Below, piece after piece: positions 1 through 9,900 of a stretch of DNA of 35,893 bases (its first letter is position 1; each line of letters opens with the position of its first letter). The stretch is from Rhodopirellula sp. (GTDB lineage Bacteria; Planctomycetota; Planctomycetia; Pirellulales; Thermoguttaceae): contig JAAYEH010000365.1 in the NCBI GenBank assembly GCA_012728855.1, positions 1-35,893 of the forward strand, written 5' to 3'. The notes beneath the pieces were generated by a model. The model was not told the origin of the DNA and ran no database searches. It saw only the letters and a list, made by a program, of their open reading frames with translations. The position numbers were made by a program, and so were the translations under genes.

Positions 1-265
1 AATCTGCGTTCAAACGGTGAACTTGATTGTCATCAAGAGAAAATGCCGTGATGATGCCCAGATGTTAAGCTAATACAAAACAGACCTACAAAAGGAGACC
101 ATATTATGCCTACTCGACGAAAATGGCACGGAAGTGGACCGGCACGCCGCCATCCTCGGTGAGCGTGAGAATGCGGCCCGATGATCGTCACAGCTACGGG
201 GAGCCTCAGAGTGCTTCGCCGTGCGGCTACGGCAACGCACTCGCGTTTGAACGAATCGCTGCGGT

Positions 266-336
266 CCCCAACCAAATCCACGCATGTGTCCATGGAAACA
301 CAACTTGTGCGTTGCGGTAGCCTGGCAGTCAAGGTT
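266..336. repeat. Dispersed intergenic repeat, copy A
   Basis: About 71 bp starting CCCCAACCAAATCCA and ending GGCAGTCAAGGTT. It matches 973-1044 closely over its whole length, and its last ~27 bp match 482-508. In the minus direction the copies share a similar peptide reading (LPQR..SC.S.DTC.DLVGD), but no open reading frame common to all copies supports a gene. The function is unknown. It could be a remnant of a mobile or structured intergenic element. Confidence 0.7.
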
Positions 337-481
337 TTTGTCGGGACTGGCCGCCTAGGTGCGATCCGGTCGCCGCACGCCGCACCGGAACAAGACCGTG
401 CGCTGCCGGGATCTGCTTGTGGTCGATTTCCACGACCGGCCCCCCAGCTCCGCCGCTGGAGCCGGCAGCGGCAGGTCGCCT

Positions 482-508
482 TTGCGGTAGCCTGGCAGTC
501 AAGGTTCT
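482..508. repeat. Dispersed intergenic repeat, copy C (short)
   Basis: The core TTGCGGTAGCCTGGCAGTCA plus AGGTT is identical to the 3' part of copy A at 312-336. Only this last third of the repeat is present here, so the core may be the conserved functional part or a truncated copy. Confidence 0.6.
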
Positions 509-972
509 TGCGACACACCCTGGCCAAGTAACTATCCTCATGTTTGGGCTTCGGAGTCATCGGTTATCCGTCCTCGGTACCGTTCCGCATCGGGGCCGGG
601 GGCTGGTAGCTCGCGGCCACGACGGCCGGGCGTCGATCTTAATGTTGCCGAGTGCTATCACTATTAACTTTGCTGCCGTCGGGCCCCGATCGTCACCACG
701 GGCGGGAATTCCGGGCCCCACCGCATGGTGTTTGGCGGCAACTCGCTCAAAGTATTAGACCCCACAGAATTGATATATGTTATTACTCTAAGGTGCTATG
801 CAGACTGCGCCTTTCTACGGGTCATCTTGTGCCAAAACGCTCTCCAAAGCCGTCTCTGCGTGAGCTTTTTTGTCTGTCATGGCGAACCGACCGGAGGTTT
901 ATTGGGCGCGGAGAAACCATGGATGCCGGCCGCTATGGCAGGGCTTTCTCGGTCGTTGGCACTCTGTTTGAT

Positions 973-1044
973 CCCCAACCAAATCCAAGCATGTGTCTAC
1001 GGAATAACAACTTGCGCGTTGCGGTAGCCCGGCAGACAAGGTTC
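973..1044. repeat. Dispersed intergenic repeat, copy B
   Basis: Nearly the same as copy A: CCCCAACCAAATCCA, then GCATGTGTC, ACAACTTG and GCGTTGCGGTAGCC blocks, with a few substitutions and one indel. The flanks share only weak similarity. The 1-1264 stretch around these copies holds no gene I can support. A strong ribosome-binding site (AAAGGAGA, 92-98) precedes an 18-codon ORF at 106-162 (MPTRRKWHG...), which I do not regard as established. Confidence 0.7.
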
Positions 1045-1146
1045 TCATCGGGCCTGGGTCCTGGTGGCCGGTGTCCGTCGACCCTTCCTTGCGCAACGTC
1101 GAGGGCGCCGTGAAAAAAGAAGCGCTCGCTCCGCACCGGGACAATA

Positions 1147-1179
1147 CCGTTGAGCCGCTACAAGAGGGATCCTCAACGG
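1147..1179. repeat. Inverted repeat downstream of the YVTN-propeller gene
   Basis: CCGTTGAG (1147-1154) and CTCAACGG (1172-1179) form a perfect 8-bp stem with a 17-nt loop. It lies about 85 bp beyond the stop of the minus-strand propeller gene. A run of T on the minus strand lies ~50 nt further on, too far for a typical intrinsic terminator. It may act in transcript end formation, but this is weak. Confidence 0.3.
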
Positions 1180-1264
1180 AGGGACGCCGCCAGCGTCAGG
1201 AAATAGCCTCAAAAGAGCGTGCCGGCGACCGCGGCCCTGATGAACCGGACGGAGGCTGGCCCGG

Positions 1265-2191
1265 TCAGAAAGCCGGAATCTGAGGGATTTGGGAGGAATT
1301 GGTATTGCAAGACTGTTGCGCAACTTCGTAATTCTTGGAGGTCCCAAAAACCCAAGAGCGAAGGAGCGCAACAGTGGGTACATCATGGTACGAGAAGGTC
1401 AAGGAATTCAACTGGTCCCGCGCGTCGCGATACATCTGCTGGAAAGCCGACGTGACTGCATGATCCAAACCTCCTTCTTCAATAAGGCACTTCATTGGGA
1501 AATTGGCAATCGTGATGGAACCGCCCGTCTGATTCGCCGCCCAGAGGTGCTCGCCGTCAGGCGAAAAGGCGATACCTTCGACTCCCCTTCCGCAGGGCAC
1601 CTGGGTGACCAGATTCCCGGAAGCGCGGTCGATGACTGAAACGTTCTCCGAGACGATATTGGCGGTGTAGAGCCGCTTGCCGTCTCGCGACACGAGGACC
1701 ATGTGCGAGATCTGGCCGTGCGTCGGGATGCCGCGGGTGACCTGGTTCGTACCGGTGTCAACTTCCACGACGAACCCGCTTTGTCCCGCCGTGAAATAGG
1801 CCGCGTTCCCGTCGGGCACCACGGCCGCACCGTGAATCCGGGTGTACTTGCCGGTCGGAATTTGAAGAACGTGCTTCCTTTGCACGAGATCGATGAGCGA
1901 GATCGTATTGCCCGGCGGTGCGTAGTTGGAGAGATACGCGAACCGCTGGTCCGGAGTGATGATGATCTCGTGCGGGTTGGGACCGGTGGCAATCGTCTGT
2001 ACGATTTCCAGCGTGGTTGGACGGATAAAACAAAGTGTGTCGTCGTGTTTGTTGGCGACCAGCAGCATGGTCTCTGCCGCTTTCACCTCCTGGGAAGGGT
2101 CGAACAGCGCCAGCCCCAACATACCGATCAGCGGCACGGCAAGCCGGATTCCGAATCGCGACGTTGACTCAATCAGCTTTGGAGCGTTCAT
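1265..2191 (-). CDS. Secreted YVTN-type beta-propeller protein with an aberrant C-terminus
   Basis: A 308-residue protein. The ATG at 2191 is chosen over an upstream in-frame ATG because GAGG lies 7 nt upstream and a signal-peptide-like stretch follows (hydrophobic residues ~16-30, cleavage near VKAAE). The body has repeated ~40-residue propeller units (LLVANKHDDTL, RFAYLSNYAPPG, RLYTANIVSENVSVID, SPDGEHLWAANQTGGSI), as in YVTN/lactonase-like seven-bladed proteins that usually mediate binding. Only about five to six units are visible. After ANFPM (near 1495) the last ~75 residues (KCLIEEGG...IPAF) do not look like a propeller. This suggests the 3' end was replaced and the ORF runs into foreign DNA. 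It is the last minus-strand gene after the SGNH hydrolase. No catalytic role can be assigned. Confidence 0.75.
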   Translation of the reverse strand: MNAPKLIESTSRFGIRLAVPLIGMLGLALFDPSQEVKAAETMLLVANKHDDTLCFIRPTTLEIVQTIATGPNPHEIIITPDQRFAYLSNYAPPGNTISLIDLVQRKHVLQIPTGKYTRIHGAAVVPDGNAAYFTAGQSGFVVEVDTGTNQVTRGIPTHGQISHMVLVSRDGKRLYTANIVSENVSVIDRASGNLVTQVPCGRGVEGIAFSPDGEHLWAANQTGGSITIANFPMKCLIEEGGLDHAVTSAFQQMYRDARDQLNSLTFSYHDVPTVALLRSWVFGTSKNYEVAQQSCNTNSSQIPQIPAF

Positions 2192-2272
2192 GGCTAAACC
2201 TCGACTGGGACAATGGCCTATCTCCACCCCAGCATAGCACACGCTCTGGCAGTGCGACAGACCGTGCGCATC

Positions 2273-2521
2273 CTAGGGGTGTTCGCCGACTCGTAGTACG
2301 AATGATTGAGAAAAGCTGCCCGGCCCCAACGCGGCGTTCTCGAAACGAAGCGTCGGAACCTCGCCCGACGAGGAAACCGGCGCACCCGGAGCGCCGTCGA
2401 CATGCCAATCCATGCGCAGCTCGGTGCTGAGTGACGGGACGCACGCCGAGCCCAGGTCGGTGGTCAGGTGCAAGTTCACGATGAGGTCGCCGCTGAGCCG
2501 GCTCGACACGCTCTGCCGGGC
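2273..2521 (-). pseudogene. 3' remnant of an unidentified secreted protein
   Basis: An open frame of ~82 codons lies between the propeller gene and the SGNH gene. It reads SGDLIVNLHLTTDLGSAC, then LRMDWHVDGAPGAPVSSS and LRFENAALGPGSFSQSFVLR before the stop. The alternating polar/hydrophobic pattern fits the C-terminal beta-sandwich of a secreted protein. It is closed upstream by an in-frame TAG at 2522-2524, with no start or ribosome-binding site. I read it as the end of a gene whose front is lost. I do not recognise the family. Confidence 0.35.
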
Positions 2522-2562
2522 CTATTCCGGCGGCGCGAGGCGAGAGCATCACTTGGCCCGAA

Positions 2563-3294
2563 TCAAAAACTCCAGCCAATCCGTTTGAACGAAAGCAGCA
2601 GTTTCGCCACCAGTTCGTGCCCCTTGGCATTGGGGTGCATTCCGTCCAGCAACAGATCGTCGATCGACTGCCCCGGCTCCCGGTCGTACGCCTGAAAGGC
2701 CTCATATACGTCAACCAATGGCGTCTTCTCCTGGGAGGCGATCCGGCGGACCGCGTCGGCATAGCGGCGCAAGAGCACGTTATAGCCGTCTGGGTCGTCC
2801 GGACGATGGGGGGGCTTGCCGTAAAGCTCCAACAATTGTTTCGTCCAACGGCACGGATTCGGCGTCATGAGGACCGCTTCGGCCCGAAGCTTCCGTAACG
2901 TTTGCACGAAGTAGCGGAGGTTCGCCTCGTAGTCCTGCAAAGAGACGTCCGGCTGGGTGGCGGGCGGGCTCTTCCAGACGTTGACCGCGGCGTCGTTGAT
3001 GCCGAACTGGATGATTACGAGACGAGGATTGCGGGCCAGCACGTCCTTCTCGAAGCGTGCCCGCGCATTGACCGTCGTGTTGCCGCCCACACCCGCATTG
3101 ACCACCTTGGTCGACAGGCCCTGAGCGGCCAGCGCTTTTTGCAGCAACAGGGAGTAGATGGGAAGGTCGCCGCGAGGCGCTGTGGTCGAATCGCCAAAGG
3201 CGACAATCACCTTCTCGGCGGAACATGCCATGCCCGGCCCAAGGGCGACGGAAATTGCGGCGACGATGGCGAACGCGATTCGACGATGCTGCAT
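2563..3294 (-). CDS. Secreted SGNH/GDSL-family hydrolase
   Basis: A 243-residue protein. The ATG at 3294 has GGAGGGG 4 nt upstream and is followed by a clear signal peptide (IAFAIVAAISVALGPGMACSA). Further upstream in-frame codons are rejected. SGNH blocks are all present: FGDST with nucleophile Ser36, VGGNTTVNARARF (block II Gly), IQFGIND (block III Asn), and DGMHPN with Asp217 and His220. The length is normal for single-domain SGNH esterases or lipases. Family members deacylate sugars or lipids, and in this setting removal of acetyl groups from glycans is plausible but inferred. It resembles the SGNH domain fused in the 1132-residue protein at 6997-10395, so it may be its free-standing counterpart. 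It follows the propeller paralogues on the same strand. Confidence 0.88.
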   Translation of the reverse strand: MQHRRIAFAIVAAISVALGPGMACSAEKVIVAFGDSTTAPRGDLPIYSLLLQKALAAQGLSTKVVNAGVGGNTTVNARARFEKDVLARNPRLVIIQFGINDAAVNVWKSPPATQPDVSLQDYEANLRYFVQTLRKLRAEAVLMTPNPCRWTKQLLELYGKPPHRPDDPDGYNVLLRRYADAVRRIASQEKTPLVDVYEAFQAYDREPGQSIDDLLLDGMHPNAKGHELVAKLLLSFKRIGWSF

Positions 3295-3316
3295 GTGCCC
3301 CTCCGGTAGTAACGGA

Positions 3317-3484
3317 TTAGCGGTAGCGGTTTCTTGCGCCGTTAGTCGACCAGATTGAAGTTCGGGGTAATCTCTCGGCTGCCAGGTCGATCTGTCTGGT
3401 GTCGCCCTTGGCCGGTTCGGCGCCCTTCGCAGGCCCACAAACCCACATAAGCGCCGTCAGAGCAAGAATCCCAGGCTGAATCAC
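3317..3484 (-). pseudogene. Signal-peptide stump of a lost secreted protein
   Basis: A 55-codon ORF (GTG start) beginning with a convincing signal peptide, IQPGILALTALMWVCGPAKG, then AEPAKGDTRQIDLAAERLP and a stop. A strong AGGAGG lies ~13 nt upstream of the GTG. The reading frame ends soon after the mature N-terminus, and a different frame of the same DNA looks protein-like. I read it as the 5' end of a secreted enzyme gene that lost its body. A genuine small secreted peptide cannot be excluded. The rest of the gap to the next gene (3485-3598) holds nothing recognisable. Confidence 0.35.
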
Positions 3485-3598
3485 GTACGTCAGGGAGCCT
3501 CCTAGAAAAGGTTTTCAGGGGAGGGTTGACGGAGTCATTTTGGCTTCCGCCTGTGCAGATTGCATGAGGACTCCTTCGCTGGAGAGTTTGGTGACGGC

Positions 3599-5830
3599 CT
3601 AATTGTGCTGCGCGCGGAAGGCAAAGCTGTAGAGCTCCGCATTCTTCATGGTGAACCGAAGGACCACTGCCTTATCGGCTGTAGCGGACACGTCTGTCTG
3701 GCCGGCGAACCGCACCACGTGCCGCAGGTCGTTGCCGCGGAACGGCTCCGATGGCGGGACTCCCTCGACCAGCCGACCAGCCGCATCGAGCAACTCGACG
3801 ACGATCTGTCCGCCCGACTTCACGGCGGCGTTCAGTTCGAGCACGGCGCCGCGGTGCCGAATGGGGACGGTCGTGAGGACGCCGCCGTCGCTGCCGGCAT
3901 CCGCCGAGACAAAACGGTGCAGCGGCCAAGTGACCAGGCCAATGGCCGCAGAGAAGCGGGTTTTGCGGCCAGTCGGGGTACCGTCCTCGAATGCGGTGCG
4001 GTAGAGGGGCGGCGAACCATGGGTGTAGTTGGCCCCTGAGTAATAGAGCCAGATCTCGTCCTTGACCCGCAGTGCCGCTGCCGCCGTGGTGTGGCAAGAG
4101 GCATCCCAGCGGTCGAGCTCGCCGATGGTAATGACGGGGCTGCGAAAAGGCCGTTCCCAATGGATCAGGTCGCGGGAGACGGCGAGCTGGATCTCTTCGG
4201 GCCCTTCGTGGTTGCCCCAGCGGGCGTTGTTGTTGATGGTCAGCATCCACGGGAACGCGATCATGCAGCTCTCCGCTGCATAGGCCCCGATGCCGTAGTA
4301 TTCGGTCCGCATTAGCCGCGGGTCGTCGGGGCGGTCGAGAATCGGCCGCACCTGTTCCACGCGGGCCAGCGAACCGGCGTCATCGCGCAGGTCGACGTCG
4401 AAGGAGAGCACCGGGTCCGTCCAGTGGACGAAATCCTTACTGATGGTCGTGGAGAACAGCCGGCGATGGTGGCCCCTCACCACCGGGTAGACCTTGGCAA
4501 ATGCGACGAAGAGCTCGCGAGCCGGATCCCAAAGGCCGGTCATCACGTCACCGCCGGGGACGATCGGCTGGTCGCCGAGCCGCGTCCAGTTCAAGCCGTC
4601 CGGCGAGACGAAGGTATTGTAGCCCGGCGGCTGCGACGACCAGCCGAGGCACTTGTAGCGTTTCGCAGGATCGAGTTCGCGCACATCCTTCATCACACTT
4701 GCCTGGTGAATGTAGGCCACGGCGTTGTGCGGTTTGCCGTTGTTGGCCTTGAGCGTGCCGACCAGAGGCTTCTCCCAGTGAATGCCGTCGCGGCTGATGG
4801 CGTAGCAAGTGACATTAGCATCGTCAAAATAGCCGCCCTCGCCCGCCGGTTCGGGCAGATACCACATCTTGAAGAGCCTTGCCTCTTCATCGTAGATCAC
4901 GTTGCCAAAGATCTCGCAGCGCCAGCCTTCCCACGGTCGATCCGGCTTGAGCACGGGATTAGCGGGGTGCTTGCGTCCCTGGTGCTGCGTGAACCACACC
5001 CGTTGTGAGTCGCGGACCAGCACCTGGTCAACGAACAGTTGTGCCGCCGTTCCGACGTCGAAAGGGGATATGCGCGTCTGGAGCGGCCGGAGCAGTTCCG
5101 ATTCCGTTGAAATGAAGGTCGCCAAGGCGCCGGCAAGCTCTTTGGTCATTCCGGGGGCGAGTTCCACCAGCACGTTATCGTAGTAATACGTCGGCGAGCC
5201 GGACTTGCCGAAATAGACCTGGGTGAATTCGTCGGCAGTTTTGTCGAATGGAGCGACGAAAGCGAGCTGGCCGACACGAGCTCGGTAGACGTGTCGGGCG
5301 TAATCGGCCACGATCTCAACGGGCAACCAGGTCCCCACGGGAACTCTTCCCGGCACGTGGTGTTCCGCTCCGGCCGCGTAGTATTCGACGTTGCCCGCAT
5401 GATCCACAAGCAGATTGAACGCGCGGTAGGACTCGGCATCGTCGGCGAGAAACGTCTGGATGTCGGTCGAGCCGGGCGATTCGGGCGTAAGATACAAGTC
5501 GAAACGAAAGCGAACCGTCTGGCCGCGTACCGCCTCAGCATCCCCGTCGTTCAGCCGGAGAATTGCGCCGTTTGCGTTGCAGCGGGCGCAGCGTTTTCCG
5601 ACGGCTGTCGTGCCGGTCGTTCCCGGAAGCGTTTCGGTGGCCACAATCGTCGTGTTTCCGGTATCGGTATAGCCCGCCCCGACAATCGGCTTGGCCACAC
5701 CGAGCTGGGATCCGGCCGGGTGCCGTTCGAAGTCATCGGAGAAGAGGACCTTAGGCCCCGCGTTCCCATTGGTTGCCAGGAGGGTCATTGTCAGGATGCA
5801 CGCTGCCCTGGCGGAAGCACCATTGCACAT
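3599..5830 (-). CDS. Secreted five-bladed-propeller glycoside-hydrolase-like protein (743 aa)
   Basis: The ATG at 5830 has AGGAG 7 nt upstream and is followed by a signal peptide (AACILTMTLLATNGNAG). Residues ~25-235 form a beta-sandwich (LFSDDFE, FRFDLYLTPE, YYYDNVLVEL) like concanavalin-type or LamG modules. Residues ~260-640 carry repeated SRDGIHWEKP, SPDGLNWTRLG and SRDLIHWERPF units with NPVLKPDRPWEGW and KMWYLPE. This is the pattern of GH32/43/62-type five-bladed propellers common in planctomycetes. Residues ~650-743 look like a closing beta-sandwich (VELLDAAGRLVEG, ELYSFAFR). The catalytic acids cannot be named from sequence alone. It is a close tandem paralogue of residues ~1-750 of the protein at 6997-10395, and lies 45 bp after the sialidase-like gene, so the three are probably co-transcribed. 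Confidence 0.8.
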   Translation of the reverse strand: MCNGASARAACILTMTLLATNGNAGPKVLFSDDFERHPAGSQLGVAKPIVGAGYTDTGNTTIVATETLPGTTGTTAVGKRCARCNANGAILRLNDGDAEAVRGQTVRFRFDLYLTPESPGSTDIQTFLADDAESYRAFNLLVDHAGNVEYYAAGAEHHVPGRVPVGTWLPVEIVADYARHVYRARVGQLAFVAPFDKTADEFTQVYFGKSGSPTYYYDNVLVELAPGMTKELAGALATFISTESELLRPLQTRISPFDVGTAAQLFVDQVLVRDSQRVWFTQHQGRKHPANPVLKPDRPWEGWRCEIFGNVIYDEEARLFKMWYLPEPAGEGGYFDDANVTCYAISRDGIHWEKPLVGTLKANNGKPHNAVAYIHQASVMKDVRELDPAKRYKCLGWSSQPPGYNTFVSPDGLNWTRLGDQPIVPGGDVMTGLWDPARELFVAFAKVYPVVRGHHRRLFSTTISKDFVHWTDPVLSFDVDLRDDAGSLARVEQVRPILDRPDDPRLMRTEYYGIGAYAAESCMIAFPWMLTINNNARWGNHEGPEEIQLAVSRDLIHWERPFRSPVITIGELDRWDASCHTTAAAALRVKDEIWLYYSGANYTHGSPPLYRTAFEDGTPTGRKTRFSAAIGLVTWPLHRFVSADAGSDGGVLTTVPIRHRGAVLELNAAVKSGGQIVVELLDAAGRLVEGVPPSEPFRGNDLRHVVRFAGQTDVSATADKAVVLRFTMKNAELYSFAFRAQHN

Positions 5831-5875
5831 GGGAACACTCCTGAAGAGTTGATAGGGAATCTTGCACGCCCGCTC

Positions 5876-6991
5876 CTACCCGGCCACTCGGAACCGGTAC
5901 CATCGTATAACGCTGACGCAGTCCTCGTAGCACCAGAACGCGATCATTTGCCTCCTGTCGGGCAGTGCCAGGGCGCTGGGCGCCCCGAAACGAAGGGCCT
6001 GGAAGTTTTCCACCATCGAGCGGTCGGTCATCGTCAGGCCCGCCGCGCTGCGGTGCCCCCACAAGGGCTCCGCGCCGAGATTCACCCAGCGATCACCGTC
6101 GAACCGGCCGAGACTGGCCCACAATCCCGGCTGATCGATCCGCCGATAGACACACAGAACCCGGCCGTCGTCGAGCGCCAGAGGCGTCATGGTCTGGCCG
6201 GAAATGCCCAAGGACGCCGGAATGCTCCAGGTCGCCCCGCCGTCGTGGCTGAGTGTGTATTGATTCGGCCGGTCGGCCTTGGCTTTTTCGTCGTAACACC
6301 AGGCCACAGCCAGAAGCCGGTCATCGGTGAGTTCGATGATCTTCGATTCCCAATGGATCAGGTTGCCGCGGGGATTGGCAAAGGCATCGATCCATGTTGG
6401 CCACGTGCGGCCGCCGTCGGCGGAGACAAACGCCCCGGTGCGGTTGCCGTTTGGAAGCCGCCCCTGCCAGTCCCGCCACGTGGAAGTCGGCCAGAGCCAG
6501 CGACCATCGCTGAGGACGGTCACCGGGGCGCACAGTTCGAACGACGGACCCTCCAGCGGCGGTTCAATCGGCTGAGGCCTGCTCCAACTCCGGCCACCGT
6601 CGCTGGACCACAACAGCAGGATCTCGACCGGAACGAAGCCCAAGGTGGCCGGGTTCGCGAAACCTTCGTCGGGATGCTCGCTGCGATCGTGACGGACCAC
6701 CACGGCGAGCAACCGGCCGTCCGGCAGAGCGGTGAGCCGGGCGGCATCGGTCGTCAGTCGGTCGGGAGTATCCGGGCAGAGCCTGCCCAAGGACTGCCAA
6801 CATCCGCCGCCGTTTTCGGATCGGGCCACGTGAACGTGCAGGTCCGTCGCTTCGAATGCCTGCCCCAACACGTAGAGCGCCACAAGATCACCGTTGGCCA
6901 GGGCAGCCACCGAGGGAAAATATGCGTGCCGGCTTACGACGTGCGGCTTGGGGTTCCGGTAGATCAGCCCCGTTTCGATGTCCTGAAGCAT
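5876..6991 (-). CDS. BNR-repeat sialidase-like protein, no signal peptide
   Basis: About 371 residues. I chose ATG at 6991 because GGAAAG lies 8 nt upstream. A GTG at 7000 overlaps the previous stop as GTGA but has no spaced ribosome-binding site. Asp-box repeats of a six-bladed sialidase fold are visible: SSDGGRSWSRP, SADGGRTWPTW, SHDGGATWSIP and the weaker SENGGGCWQSLG. Unlike the other sialidase-like genes here it has no obvious signal peptide, which suggests a cytoplasmic enzyme or non-classical export. The family hydrolyses terminal sialic acid or related sugars, and some members are only structural homologues, so the substrate is not fixed. It is wedged between the two propeller paralogues, with 4-nt-scale coupling to the upstream fusion gene. 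Confidence 0.8.
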   Translation of the reverse strand: MLQDIETGLIYRNPKPHVVSRHAYFPSVAALANGDLVALYVLGQAFEATDLHVHVARSENGGGCWQSLGRLCPDTPDRLTTDAARLTALPDGRLLAVVVRHDRSEHPDEGFANPATLGFVPVEILLLWSSDGGRSWSRPQPIEPPLEGPSFELCAPVTVLSDGRWLWPTSTWRDWQGRLPNGNRTGAFVSADGGRTWPTWIDAFANPRGNLIHWESKIIELTDDRLLAVAWCYDEKAKADRPNQYTLSHDGGATWSIPASLGISGQTMTPLALDDGRVLCVYRRIDQPGLWASLGRFDGDRWVNLGAEPLWGHRSAAGLTMTDRSMVENFQALRFGAPSALALPDRRQMIAFWCYEDCVSVIRWYRFRVAG

Positions 6992-6996
6992 TGGAT

Positions 6997-9900
6997 TCAC
7001 TTTCCAGACAATTGTGTGCGGAACCAGGTCTCAAGGATTTGTTGCGGCGGCGCCTGGTTGGCGTCCGGGCGTGAGATGAGGTTCAGATCCTGTGCAGAAA
7101 TCATCCGGCGAGCGAACTCGTCGCGTAATCTCTCCTGGGGATTCAGGCTGGCGTTGAGCACCGAGGGTGCAATCGCCACGGCATCCCACTCCTGCAGTCC
7201 GAAACTGAGGGACCAGTTGAGGATCCAGCTATGCGAGCGGATGGCCTCTTCCGGGGGCGACTGGGCCGGCGGGGTAACGGCCAACGGCACGGCAATCAAG
7301 ATCAGGTCGGGTGGCACGTTGCGAACGGCCTTCGCTGCTTCCTCGATCTGGGCCATCGTCTGTCCGGCCGTCGGCCAGCTCTTCACTTCGATTTTCGCCG
7401 AAGGGACTGCCGCCTGCAGCACCGGCCCGATCAACTTGTCGTAGGGAGCCATGGCGAGTATGCGAACCGGTTGTCCCGCCTTGACCAGCGCGAGCGTCTT
7501 CGGCAGGGCTGGTTGCGGCGGACCGGCCGACTTCAGGGAGATTTCCTGACCGGTTATCGAACGGCAGAGGGTCTCGGCGTTCAGCTTGTGGCCATCCATA
7601 TTGGGGTGGATTTCATCGCTCAGCAAGAGCCGCCAGGCCAGCGGGTCCCGAGCGCGCAGCGACTCATACGTTGCGTAGACATCGGAGAGGGGCACCTCGT
7701 ATTTCTGCGCAACCTCCTTGATCGCACCGCAGTACTCGACGAGCCTGGGTATCGGCCGGCCCGGGGTGTCGATCACGGAGTTGGGAGTGCATAGGATCAC
7801 CTCCGCCCCGGCTTGCCGGCAGCGCTGGATCATCTGGCCGAGATTGACCTGGAAATCGAGCTTCGGAACCCGGACCATGTCGTTCAAGCCGAACATGATG
7901 GTGACCAGGTCGGGCTTGTGGTCCAGCACGTCTTTCTGAAGCCGGTTCAGGCCGTCGATGGTCGAATTGCCGCTGATCCCGGCATTGACAGCGGTCACCG
8001 CCGTCTGCGGGAAAGCCGTTTTCAGGGCCCAGCCAAGCATCTCGGGGTAAGCACGGCGGCCGCCCGTGTGATAGTAGATGCCGGTGACGCTGTCGCCGAG
8101 ACAGACAACCTTGACCGGTTGGCCGGCCTGGAGTTTCTGAGGCGTTTTTCGCAGGACGGCGGGGCGCCCCTCGCCGCGGAAAGCGAAGCTGTAAAGCTCC
8201 GCATTCTTCATGCGGAACCGCAGGAGGATGGATTGACCGCGCAAAGCGGAAACGTCGGTCTGACCGGCAAAACGCACGACGTGGCGGAGGTCGTCGCCGG
8301 TGAACGGCTCGGACGGCGGGAATCCCTCCAAGGGCCGGCCGGCGGCGTCGAGCAGTTCCATCACGATCTGGCCGCCGGGCTTCACAGCGGCGTTGATCTC
8401 CAGCCGATCGCCCCGATGTCGCACGGGGACGGTGGTGAGCACGCCGCCATCGCTGCCGGCGTCGGCGGAGACGAACCGGTCCAGCGGCCAGGTTACCAGC
8501 CCGATGGCGGCGGAGTAGCTGGTCTTGCGTCCGGTTGGCCGCCCGTCCTCAAAGGTCGTGCGGTAGACCGGGGGCGAGCCGTGGGTGTAGTTGGCGCCCG
8601 AGTAATACAACCAAATCTCATCCTTGACGCGCAGGGCCGTCGCGGCGGTCGTATGGTAGGAGGCGTCCCACCGATCGATCTCGCCAATCCCGATGATCGG
8701 CGTGCGGAACGGCCGTTCCCAATGGATGAGGTCGCGGGAGACGGCGAGTTGGATTTCCTCCGGTCCCTCGTGATTTCCCCATCGCGCGTTGTTGTTGACG
8801 GTGAGGATCCACGGGAAGGCCAATGTGCAGCTCTCGGCCGGGTAGGCGCCAATGCCATAATATTCGGTCCGCATCAAGCGGGGGTCGTCGGGCCGGTCGA
8901 GGATCGGCCGCACCTGTTCGATGCGGGCCAGCGACCCGACGTCGTCCCGCAGGTCGACCGTGAACGAAGGGACGGGCTGGGTCCAGTGGACGAAATCCTT
9001 GCTGACGATCGTGGCGAACAGCCGACGGTTGTGGCCGCGGGCTACGGGGTAGATCTTGGGAAACGCCACGTAGAGTTCCCGCCCCGCATCCCAGAAACCG
9101 GTCATCACATCGCCACCGGGGGCGATCGGCTCCTGGCAGAACTTCGTCCAGTTCAGTCCGTCCGGCGAGACAAACGTGTTGTAGCCGGGCGGCTGCGATG
9201 ACCAGCCGATGCACTTGTAGCGCCGGGAAGGTTCCGGATCGCGGGGATCCTTCCAGACGCTCGCCTGGTGGATGTGCGCCACCGCGTTGTGCGGCTTTCC
9301 GTTGGCGGCCTTGAGCGTTCCGACCAGCGGTTTCTCCCATGTGACGCCGTCCCGGCTGACCGCGTAGCAGGTGACGTTGGGATCGTCGAAATAGCCGCCG
9401 TCGCCGGCCGGCTCGGGCAGATACCACATCTTGAAGAGCTTCTCCTCTTCGTCGAGCAGCACGTTGCCGAAGATCTCGGTCCGCCATCCTTCCCAGGGCT
9501 GGTCCGGCTTGAGCACCGGGTTCTTGGGATGCTTGCGGCCCGGGTGCTGGGTGAACCAGACCCGCTCGGCATCGCGGACCAGGATCCGATCGACGAAAAG
9601 CTGCGCGGACGTGCCGACGTCGAACGGAGAAACGCCCGTCTCCAGCGGTCTTAGCAGGTCGGCCTCCGTGGAGATGAAGCTGGCCGCGGCACCGGCCAGT
9701 TCCTTGGCCAGCTCGGGGACGAGATCGACGACGACGTTGTCGTAGTAGTACGTGGGCTCGCCGAATTTCCCGAAGTAGATCTGCGTGAACTCGTCGATGT
9801 CCGTGTCGAAGCGGCCGATGAACGAGACATCGCCCACGCGGGCACGAAACACGTGGCGCTGGTAGTCGGCCAGGATCTCGACCGGAACCCACGCGCCGAC

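Noticed and set aside
266..1044. CRISPR array or integron attC sites
   Set aside because: Only three copies with unequal spacing and no spacer regularity or cas/integrase genes. The repeat is not palindromic and lacks the attC RYYYAAC...GTTRRRY ends in the right order.
5291..7444. 717-codon plus-strand ORF
   Set aside because: It lies antisense to the sialidase-like gene and its two propeller neighbours. The translation is rich in Arg/Gly/Pro without domain pattern, while the minus strand has clear domains, signal peptides and ribosome-binding sites. It is a shadow caused by high GC.
7813..9201. 462-codon plus-strand ORF
   Set aside because: Antisense shadow of the 1132-residue fusion protein, whose family motifs are unambiguous.
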